Assembly: GCA_019454045.1 (NCBI GenBank)
Contig: SKCR01021095.1
Span: 1 to 64,000 of the forward strand
Length of the DNA: 64,000 nucleotides
DNA from: Zanthoxylum bungeanum
Lineage: Eukaryota > Streptophyta > Magnoliopsida > Sapindales > Rutaceae
Reading direction: 5' to 3'
Shown one piece after another: positions 1-7,857 of the stretch; the first letter of the stretch is position 1, and every line of letters begins with the position of its first letter. Under the pieces are notes generated by a model that did no database searches, was not told the origin of the DNA, and saw only the letters and a list, made by a program, of their open reading frames with translations. The translations under genes were made by a program, and so were the position numbers.

Positions 1-408
1 ATTGAACCATCAAACGGAGAGGAACTGATCGTGCCATGTATGTCTGAACGTTTGGTAGAAATGATTAACCGTGCTGATGCTTTTATTGCTTTGCCAGGTG
101 GCTTGGGTACATTGGAGGAAATTTTTATAGTGCTATCTTGGGCGAACCTGAACATACACCAGAAACCAATTGGACTGCTCAACGTTGATGGATTTTATGA
201 TTTTCTTTGTGTGTTTCTTGATGATGCTCGAGAAATGGGTTCGTGCCAAACCTTGAAAGAACTCCTCTTTACTGCCAGAACTGCTCCGGATCTAATAGAC
301 CAACTCATCGCCTATGAACCATGAGTTGACCCTATTCTTTCAAAGATAAATTGGTCTGAGGACGATCGTGGTAAGAGGCGTCAGATTAATCTGGATCTTA
401 ACCTTTAA
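1..408 (+). pseudogene. LOG-like cytokinin riboside 5'-monophosphate phosphoribohydrolase fragment carried by the gypsy element
   Basis: LOG enzymes release active cytokinin bases from their riboside monophosphates in the cytosol. The reading frame is open from base 1 and contains GMSER-like (here CMSERLVEMINRADAF) and the diagnostic PGGLGTLEE motif (bases 91-120), then a WANLNIHQKPIGLLNVDGFYD segment typical of plant LOG proteins. A TGA at 322-324 precedes about 27 more in-frame codons (VDPILSKINW onward) ending at TAA near 408. The region around GSCQTLKELL looks like two small compensating frame changes relative to the usual family sequence. The N-terminal half lies outside the window. The fragment is followed by retrotransposon 3' UTR, polypurine tract and LTR, so it is cargo of the element and not a host locus. 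A minus-strand copy at 50135-50790 sits in the same place in another element. Confidence 0.85.
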
Positions 409-488
409 ATTCTTGTAGATTCTCAGCTAACCAGGTATTATTTTCTAAACTCTTCTTCTACTGTTTAAGACATTGGGACAATGTCTCA

Positions 489-504
489 TTTAGGTTTGGG
501 GGAG
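489..504 (+). promoter_or_regulatory. Internal polypurine-like tract
   Basis: The string catttaggtttgggggagg closely resembles the terminal polypurine tract ttaggtttgggggtg at 1715-1729 but lies 1.2 kb upstream. A matching copy is present on the minus strand near 50037-50055. It could serve as a second plus-strand primer during reverse transcription; this is inference. Confidence 0.5.
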
Positions 505-939
505 GGAATTAGTTGATTACTACCTTGTTTTTAGTTTGTATGTTGTTTTTATTTTTAGTCCAAAATTTTTCGAAAAATACAAAAAAATTGGAAAGTTTTC
601 AAAAATTACAAAAATATTTTGCGTTTTTGTCTTTTGACTAAAAATGTGAAATTGGTAAAGGATAGCTGAGTAAGGAGTGTCCACTCCTGATACGTTTCTC
701 AAACCATTTATTTCGAAACAAGTTAATTTTTGTTTATTTCCTTTTAAATTATTTAATTTGTGAATTCTCCATAACACTGACTAAAATGATCTTCATATGC
801 TTAGTTGACAGTATTATCAACATCATGGAAACTTACAGACATGAGCTAAAATTGAAAAGTTTGTGATATTCAGTGCTCTAGTTTAATCGGAGGAAGCATC
901 TCAAAAAGTGATGGAGTAAAAAAAAAACAAAAAAATATC

Positions 940-1190
940 TAAGATCCGAGTTATTAAGTTTGTAAGGGTGTTTTAACACCTAGTGCCCTAAAGCCAACTG
1001 GTTTGGGAGTCACTGGCCCAAAGCTCGCTACATGGATCAAAGATGCTGCAAAAAAATATATATATCTGAAGTCTGAGTAATTAAGTCCGTAGGGGTGTCT
1101 TAACACCTGGTGCCCTAAAGCCAACTGGTTTGGGAGCCACCGACCTAACACTCGTTACATAGATGGAAGATATTGTATATAAATAAAAAA
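940..1190 (+). repeat. Two-copy ~127-bp direct repeat with palindromic cores
   Basis: Two tandem units share the phrase cctaaagccaactggtttgg and each contains a short palindrome, GGTGTTTTAACACC at 967-980 and GGTGTCTTAACACC at 1094-1107. The spacing between palindromes is 127 bases. The minus-strand element has the same two-unit arrangement at about 49380-49620. Confidence 0.75.
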
Positions 1191-1714
1191 TAGAGAAAAA
1201 ATCAAAGAAAAAATCAGAAAAATGAGAAAAATTATTCCATTGCTACAAAAAGGTGTGAATCTGATAGAACTTTAGGACAAAAATATTACTCTCTTATCAA
1301 CTGCACTTATGACTGTTGTGGGCAAAAATGAGTTGTTTAATATTATGTTGGCTGTGTATATGGAGAATGGTAAATATAATCGAGAATTTACTTATTCGGT
1401 AATTTAGAATGAAACAAAACAACTAGTAACTTGGAGTAGAAGTTTCACCTGATTAGTCACTAACATCTTTATTCTCTTTTCGCTTGTCTTTTTGCTTTTG
1501 TGTGCATTAGTTTTTATTACCTGTTTACTTTTGTAAAATGTTTGTGGGTATCATTGTTGTAAACCCTCACGAGACTACAACTCGTCCACTAGGGACACCT
1601 AGGGTTTAAAGGCTTGTTGCATACGCTAAATGCAACCGTGATCCCTACAAAAGTGGCTTAGTTAATTTATTTATGTTATTTTACTCTATGTTTTGCTCGA
1701 GGACTAGCAAAATG

Positions 1715-1729
1715 TTAGGTTTGGGGGTG
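1715..1729 (+). promoter_or_regulatory. Gypsy polypurine tract
   Basis: The purine-rich string ttaggtttgggggtg lies immediately before the TGATGAG start of the LTR. The minus-strand copy has the same tract at 48826-48840 next to its LTR start, which supports the boundary. Confidence 0.82.
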
Positions 1730-1950
1730 TGATGAGTGATATTTATCACTATTTCCCACTCATTTAACCAAATATTTTGTATAGTTTCTTGAATTTTGTG
1801 AACGTTTTGATGTGTTTTGTGTTATTTTGTAGATAAATAAAGTTTCAGGACATTCTGGAGGTGATTTGGGCCAAAACAGTGAAAATTGGACGAAAAGGGC
1901 ATTTTGGTAATTTCCCGTGTCGCGACGCCAAGACCTTCAGCGTTGCGACG

Positions 1951-2090
1951 CCTAACGTGCGCCGAACAGTGCTAACGTGCGCCGGGTCCACAAATCAGAA
2001 TCTGAGAAAAGTTTGACTTTGCTAACGTGCGCCGTGCCACGTGTCACCATCACAACCGATCTGCTAACATGCGCCGTGCCACGTGTCAGC
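1951..2090 (+). repeat. Short direct repeats GCTAACRTGCGCCG in LTR U3
   Basis: Near-identical 14-mers occur at 1951, 1971, 2021 and 2063, the last with one A/G change, spaced 20 to 50 bases apart. The last two continue into TGCCACGTGTCA, so repeat and G-box appear to have been duplicated together. Confidence 0.75.
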
Positions 2091-2415
2091 ATCCTACGGT
2101 GCCGACAGTCATCATCACCACGTGTCACTCCACGTCATTGCCACGTCATCAGCCACATCACACGGTTGACCAAGTCAAACTGCCACCTCACCGCCACTTC
2201 ATCATCAGCCAATCAGGAAGTGCCACGTGTCACAATCCTACGGTGCCGACTGTCTCTTTCCCACGTGTCGCCACGTCACCGGCACGTCAGCGCCACGTCA
2301 GCATCAATCATTGAGTATCTAATCCTTATCTGACACGTGGCGGATAAGAATCTCATCGACCAATCAGAAGCCGCCACGTGTCATAATAATTGAAGCCCAA
2401 CCACCTCGCCACGTG
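2038..2415 (+). promoter_or_regulatory. Cluster of eight G-box (CACGTG) elements in LTR U3
   Basis: Perfect CACGTG hexamers start at 2038, 2080, 2119, 2224, 2262, 2334, 2375 and 2410. Most are in the wider context GCCACGTGTC or its reverse complement, which matches ABRE/G-box sites bound by plant bZIP and bHLH factors. Several CCACGTCA sites are interspersed. The cluster ends 120 bases upstream of the TATA box, a sensible enhancer position for the element's own promoter. Confidence 0.75.
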
Positions 2416-2535
2416 TCATCTTATCAGCTTATCCAGAATCTGCAAACAAACGAACCAGAGCGTGCTACGTCGATAAAAGCTGGCGTAGCGACACCGAAGG
2501 CCCTGGCGTCGCGACGCTGGAAGCCTACCGAGGCC

Positions 2536-2543
2536 TATAAATA
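2536..2543 (+). promoter_or_regulatory. TATA box of gypsy LTR promoter
   Basis: The sequence cctataaatagagc is a strong plant TATA context and is followed by a pyrimidine-rich likely start region (ctctctcccttctttg). The other LTR copies have tataaata in the equivalent place. Confidence 0.7.
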
Positions 2544-2829
2544 GAGCTTCAAATTTCAGATTTAGTTGCACCATTCTCTCTCCCTTCTTTGATGTAAATA
2601 AGGAGTTCTTCTCTCTCTAAGTTTCTTTTAATTTTTAGTTTTTAGTTTTGTAATAATTTTAATTACTTTTTATAATAATAGTAATTTACTTTCTTTACTT
2701 TTTACAGTTTTTACTATTCACCATGAGGAGGTAACTTCCCCAGCTAGGGTGAAAGGTAATTCTTTTACTATTGCTATTTAGATTAATCTCCCTTAAAAAT
2801 AATATATTCACTATTTAAAATTTGACTTA

Positions 2830-2985
2830 AAAAGGATACCGCTATATTGGTCGGTTGGTAATTTAATTTTGGTTCCGCCTTTATGGCTGGTTTATGGACA
2901 AATATTACCGCCTTAATGGCTGGTTGGACTTAATTTGACTTAATCAGGATACCGCCAGATTGGTCGGTTGGTAATATTATCACAA
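2830..2985 (+). repeat. Imperfect CGGTTGGTAAT repeats in LTR R-U5
   Basis: Units of the form ggataccgcc..attggtcggttggtaat occur three to four times with 45-60 base spacing. Equivalent blocks lie at 47737-47905 (minus) and 55738-55900 (plus), so the arrangement is a conserved feature of this LTR family. Confidence 0.7.
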
Positions 2986-3881
2986 GTTTATATATTATTT
3001 TATGGGAGATATCTAAATTAGTAGTAGTAAAAGTAATTCCTTTTACCTTAGCATTTTATTTTATTGTAATTTACTTTTCAGTATTTACTTTACCGCATTT
3101 TTACTTTATGTCTTTTATTTTCAAGTTTTTACTAGCCCTAGTTATGTGTTGTAACTAAATTAGTTATCTGGGGTTGTGATGACTTTTAATATCACCGTTT
3201 TATAAGGGGTTATATTATAGCTTGGGTAATATAAAGATTTATTTATTGAGCCTTAATCTTAATGCTTTTTCATTAACTGGCCATTAATAAAATTGATCTG
3301 GTAAATCTAAAATGAACTAGACATAGGGATTTTAGGTTTCAGCCTTAGACTCAATAGCCCACGATCTTCATTGAGGATAGATAACCCTTTAATAGATTTC
3401 CTTACATGATAGGAATATACCTGTCGGGCGGGGGTAGCCATAATTGGAACTTAAACTTAATGAATCCAGATAATTTGGTTGACATAGACATATGGTTCAA
3501 TTGGGTTAAACTGGGTATTTGTATCTGACCATCGACAGAGGCTTACATATAATTTAGTGTTCCAGATTAATAAATCAATATTTTACCCAACTATAAGATA
3601 ACCACTTCATCTTTAAAATGATATTGCAAAGAAATCACAACCCTAGATATTTTTTAATATTGAATTTTCTTAAACCTACTTTCGAACAACTTTATTTACT
3701 TTTTTTTTTAAATTTAGAATCGTCACCTTTTCAAATCAATCAAACAGCCTGTTAGATACTAGTAATCATTTGACCTCATAAAATTAATAGAATAGATATT
3801 AAGTCCTCGTGGGATCGATACTTTTTATACTACTTGAACGATACGTACGCTTGCGTTATACGTGTGTGTTTACGCCGGTCA

Positions 3882-4158
3882 GTAGGGACACACTGTTTAA
3901 TTGAGGTGTTCCGGGAGGAGTCTATGTGAAAGAATAACATACTCTTTCAAGTAATCGAGAAACTCATTGCTCAAGTATTCTCTACCACGGTCCGACCGTA
4001 ATGTTTTAATACTTTTCCTGGTCTGTTTTTCTACATCGTGTCAAAACTCTTTGATTTCTCAAAGGTTTTTGACTTGTGTCTCATAAGATACACATAACCA
4101 TAACACGATGCATCATCCGTAAAGGTTACGAAGTATACATATCCACATATAAGGTGTT
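3882..4158 (-). pseudogene. Copia integrase core remnant
   Basis: On the minus strand the translation fragments resemble the integrase core of this family, including a DASRYGYVYL-type stretch (here altered), RSDRG, and LSNEFLDYLKEY. Integrase would insert the cDNA into chromosomal DNA. The part that should carry the first catalytic aspartate (HSDVCGPM in the plus-strand copy near 36346) is missing and replaced by a duplicated 24-bp segment (see 4151-4174). Frames are broken. Confidence 0.75.
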
Positions 4159-4244
4159 TTAGGCATTTTGCCTATGAACGAGGGCTAACAGTTCGGTGGC
4201 ACGTGCACCTTTACCACTAAAAGGTGTTTTAGGCATTTTGCCTA
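4151..4244 (-). repeat. Duplicated 24-bp segment inside integrase
   Basis: An identical 24-base string occurs at 4151-4174 and 4221-4244, exactly 70 bases apart. The right copy is the original coding sequence (GKMPKTP). The left copy replaces about 40 bases present in the plus-strand relative near 36346-36386. Confidence 0.8.
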
Positions 4245-4359
4245 ATAAACAAGATTCACATACGTCATATGAATTTGGATCAAATCCGTCCAAGTACCCA
4301 CTATTCGAAAGTGTGGATATGCGAGTCTTGTTTATGTGTCCTAGATGACAATTCCACAT
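4159..4359 (-). pseudogene. Copia GAG-pre-integrase zinc-binding domain
   Basis: The fragment has the HxxxH...CxxC layout of the copia pre-integrase domain: W-C-HLGHINKTRI followed by CESCLLGKMPKTPF. In the intact family this domain precedes the integrase core and binds zinc. It is out of frame with the upstream protease segment and ends at a stop in the templated insertion. Confidence 0.8.
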
Positions 4360-4800
4360 ATAAGTTTCATCTTTGTACTTAACTTAATCCTTTTGTTTGT
4401 TACGTTATATGTTTGAGATTGATTTATATTCAAAATATAAAGACCATTATTAACATCAGCACTACATATCTCAATATCATTTTTATAAACAAAACACCTT
4501 GTGTTTCTGAATACAAAAGTATGCCCATATTGGGCTAAACAAGATACAGAAATAATATTCCTAGTCAAACTAGGTACATAGTAGTAGTCTGATAAATTAA
4601 GTACATGCCCCGAGGGCAATTCCAAAATATCACTCCCAACAGCCAAAACGGCGACTCTAGTCCCATTTCCAACTCGAAGGTCTATCTCTCCTGAAGTCAG
4701 TCTCCTGCTAATCTGCAGCTCCTGCACATCAGTACATATATGAGTACCACAACTAGAATAAAAAATCTAATTTTTAAAACTAGATGTAGACATGTTTATT
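4341..4800 (-). pseudogene. Copia aspartic protease remnant
   Basis: The minus-strand frame reads THICTDVQELQISRRL, VGNGTRVAVLAVG and YYVPSLTRNIISVSCL, the retropepsin domain typical of copia polyproteins, which cleaves gag-pol. At the active site the plus-strand relatives read WIFDSGCGTHIC; here point changes give a stop at W, Tyr in place of the catalytic Asp, and Ser in place of Gly. The protease is therefore dead. Confidence 0.82.
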
Positions 4801-4863
4801 TCAATAACAAACATATCTGAAGCCGGTGCCTTACCCGCTTTGATTTCCTTCATGTGTGCCTTG

Positions 4864-5630
4864 TACTAACGACAGTCACGCTTCCAGTGACCCATTTTTC
4901 CACACTGTATGCAGACATCTTGGGATTTGTCATTTACCTTCCCATAAGACTTTGATGATTTGGCCTTGCCCTTTCTCTTCTTCTTATTCTTCACGCCTCC
5001 AGTAGCCTTTGGCCAAGCCTTGGCAGACTGAGATTTCGAAGTGAAGTGCACCTCACGCTTTTTACCCTTTAAAAGCTCTTTTTCTGCTTCTCGCAGCATT
5101 GCCATCAACTCTCCAGGAGTATGATCATGGTTCATCATATTGTAGTTCATTATAAACCTGCTCCAGCTGTCAGGAAGAGACTGCAAGATCAAATCTATAG
5201 AAGTCTCAGCCTCAAAGGTTATGCTTAGCTGACCCAGCTGTTCGATGTCAGCAATCATCTGCAATACATGGTGCTCGACAGATATACCCTCTGACATTCA
5301 AGAGCGAAAGAGCTTCTTCTGCAATTCATACCTTTGCGATCTAAGGTTAGATCGGTGAAGGTCATTCAATTTTGCCATCATAGTATAGGGATCCAATCCC
5401 TTGTTTTGGCGACGAAATTGAGGGGTTATTGCAGCGAACATGACGGATTGAGTATTTGAGTTGTCATCGCTATGAGTCTTCCAAAGCTCAAGCTCAAGCA
5501 GCTGCTCAATTCCGGGCTTAGGCCCGAGAGGTTTCTCTATCGTATAGAGCATCTTCTCGGCCCCTAGGAAAATCCTGAGGTTCATTTCCCAGTCAGGAAA
5601 GTTCGCACCATTAAAGATATTTTCTCCCAT
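4864..5630 (-). pseudogene. Copia gag polyprotein, one internal stop
   Basis: Gag forms the virus-like particle. The N-terminal part (5630-5298) begins MGENIFNGANFPDWEMNLRI and contains LELELWKTHSDDN; the C-terminal part (5297-4866) has the UBN2-type retrotransposon gag region (DLILQSLPDSWSRFIMNYN), a Lys-rich segment and a CCHC zinc knuckle CIQCGKMGHWKRDC. The two parts are one frame separated by a TGA at the position where the plus-strand copy has CGA (Arg), a typical methyl-C deamination change. An upstream initiator could have been MAGKINV, but the ATG there reads ATT. Confidence 0.87.
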
Positions 5631-7843
5631 GATAATGTCCCTAACGTTGATCTTTCCGGCAATCTTAATTGCAATAGTCTAACTATTCAATTAACGATTT
5701 TTGGGTACAGTCCAACTGTTACAATAAAAATAATAAAATATTATTCCAACTAATATATATATAAAATGACGAAATAATTTGAAAGCGCGTATCAGCAAGT
5801 ATTTGAATGAAATTGCAAATTCAATACAAGCCTCCCACTATTTTTCGGCGAGCCTCTAACCATTATTGAGTACTCGGGAAACCTATTTTCCTAGTGGGCT
5901 AGGATCCCGTTAAATAACACACAACCTTGACTTTGGTCAACAAGATGTATGATATTTAACTAGGTAGATATCTAAGATCAATTGGATCTCATCCAATTCC
6001 TAGATCCGGTAGGTGGACCTCCAAGTCCGAAACATATAAATACAATATATATGCCAATATATGCCAATATATTTTCCTAACCTTTTCCTCTGAATCAACT
6101 AAGCTTTGGCTTTGGCTCAACAAGCTTAATGATTCCAGTTAAGCGGGACCTATTGACAGTGGGAAAGCTTCGTAATCCATGTCGATGAACAAGAAATGAC
6201 CTTGACTTTGGCCAACAAATCACAACTTGCCCAAGACATGCAATATGGAACAAAGCTTTCGTGGTTCAAACACATCCGCGATGGACATTGATCTTGACTT
6301 GGCCAACAAACCAATGCCAATCTTGGATCTTGAGAGAGAACCACTCAATGGAAGGAATTCGCTTAATATTTGTTTGAGGGTTTTTCACATAAATTGTTAA
6401 CCAATTTATTATCTTTGATTAGGTCTCATCATACACCCTTAAGCATGCATTCTAAAAGCATAATAAGGCGCGAAATAAATAATAATGACATGCAGATAGA
6501 TATTTAACAAATTGTTCCTAGAACAAATCTCTTCATTTCCTCTCACCGGCTAGCACTATTCTAACTTCTACCCAATTACATAATACAATAAAGAAACCTC
6601 ATTTACATTGAGGGGAATTGGTGAGAAGAGAAGTACAAAGAGTCAAAAGATATAAGGCTGGAATCGCAGGTCCAATTTAATAAATTCTAAATTTATTACA
6701 ACAATTTCCAAAATTGCCCTTACCCATCTAATATCCATCTGATATACATTATTCATACAATACATCCATGTATTCACACAAAGCATGTTATCCAATCAAT
6801 CTAATCCAATTAATTAATCTTTGAATTAATGATCATCCAATGTTCAAACAACGATTTGATTTGCGCGAGTCCAACTCGTTTAAGAATAAGTACTCAAAGT
6901 GCGTATTCTTGAATTATATCGAAGTACAATATGAAATCCAATTTAATTTGTATTCAATACTAATTTTAATTTAATTCTAAATTAAATAATTACACTTATA
7001 TTTGTGCCTTTTAGACTTAGATTCTAAATCCAATCTAATTGGGTCTCAAAGGCCCAATTAACATCCAATGTCAATTTAATTAAAGTTCAATGGGCTTTTA
7101 ATTAATTTTTTAAGGCATGGACTTTGGCAACCAAAGCCCAATAAGGAATCACCCTTTGCCATAAAATTAATTTGGGCCCATTAGGCCCAATTAAATATTT
7201 AAAGGCCCAATTATTCTATTTGGACTTTATGGTATGGTTTTAGGCCCAATTTGGATCCAATCCAATTTTCCTAAATCAACTTGGCCCAACCAAGCCCATT
7301 AAGCCCAAATACAACAATATTAGCCCAATTCAAAATTAAAGGCTAATTTATTTAATTACAATATTCCAAATATCACAATTATTAATTAAAGTGTATTAGC
7401 CATAATTAATTAGTTAAATTAATATTTCCAAAACACCAATTTACCTAATTAATCATGCTTTAACATATTCAATTCATGTCCAACACAATTGAAGCAAAGC
7501 AATATATGTCATTCCATGCTTCTCATCTCACGGTAATCATGCATAATATTAAACAATTTTGATTTCAATCCAATTAAATCACAAAGCAATATATCTCATG
7601 CATTTAAACACATCTAATGGTCAAAAAATCAAAAATCACCATGAGATCTAGGGTTCTAATTTTTGGCCATGCTAATAAATTAGGGAAAATTAATCTAATC
7701 AAATTTTCTCAAAATTAATCATGCATAACTCTAAGTTATCATAAACTAAGCATAACCAAACAATCAATTTGGACAAAACAAGCTCCAAGCAAAAATACCC
7801 AAATTAAAGTATATAAACCCTAATATATTTCATGCTTAAAATT
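5631..7843 (-). other. Copia 5' leader (2.2 kb, non-coding)
   Basis: Between PBS and gag there is a long AT-rich leader without convincing ORFs. It contains repeated CTTGACTTTGGYCAACAA-like strings (5936, 6201, 6293, and a weaker one near 6102) and a cluster of GGCCCAAT / AGCCCA motifs (about 7030-7330). The plus-strand leader at 63104-64000 has the same GGCCCA-rich character. The element at 22334 has lost the whole leader. Confidence 0.7.
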
Positions 7844-7856
7844 GGTCATGATACCA
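7844..7856 (-). promoter_or_regulatory. Copia primer-binding site (initiator tRNA-Met type)
   Basis: On the minus strand TGGTATCATGACC follows the LTR end by one base. It resembles the plant copia PBS TGGTATCAGAGC complementary to initiator tRNA-Met. The copy at 17343-17354 matches that canonical sequence exactly. Confidence 0.8.
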
Positions 7857-7857
7857 T

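Larger units (their letters stand above)
409..1714 (+). other. Gypsy 3' untranslated region
   Basis: This 1.3-kb stretch between the LOG-like fragment and the polypurine tract has no credible coding sequence. It holds a second polypurine-like tract (489-504), a two-copy direct repeat (about 940-1190) and a conserved block at about 1566-1660 just before the polypurine tract. The same components recur in the minus-strand element at 48840-50130, so they are family features and not local noise. Confidence 0.75.
1..3881 (+). mobile_element. Ty3/gypsy (Athila/Tat-like) LTR retrotransposon, 3' part
   Basis: The window opens inside this element, so its gag-pol, 5' LTR and left target duplication are not visible. 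In order it shows a LOG-like gene fragment (1-408), a 3' untranslated region (409-1714), a polypurine tract (1715-1729) and the 3' LTR (1730-3881). The same order, with strongly similar sequence, occurs on the minus strand at 46745-58201, where gag with an Athila/Tat character is preserved; the classification here relies on that copy. Right of the LTR the sequence switches directly to copia integrase on the minus strand, so this element inserted into that copia. Confidence 0.88.
1730..3881 (+). repeat. Gypsy 3' LTR (2152 bp)
   Basis: The LTR starts TGATGAGTGATA and ends CGCCGGTCA, giving TG...CA termini. It aligns by eye with the minus-strand LTR at 46745-48825 at both ends and in the R-U5 half, but its U3 has a distinct GC-rich block (about 1915-2520) that the minus copy lacks. 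A TATA box lies at 2536-2543. Downstream are imperfect repeats of a CGGTTGGTAAT motif (2830-2985). The last 100 bases (tacgcttgcgttatacgtgt region) are nearly identical to the ends of the other LTR copies. Confidence 0.88.

Noticed and set aside
520..777. 85-codon minus-strand ORF in the gypsy 3' UTR
   Set aside because: AT-rich Lys/Asn/Phe composition, and the sister element does not obviously keep it open.
1977..2333. ORFs of 118 and 95 codons in the gypsy LTR
   Set aside because: They overlie the G-box and direct-repeat block of the U3; composition follows the repeats and no domain is seen.
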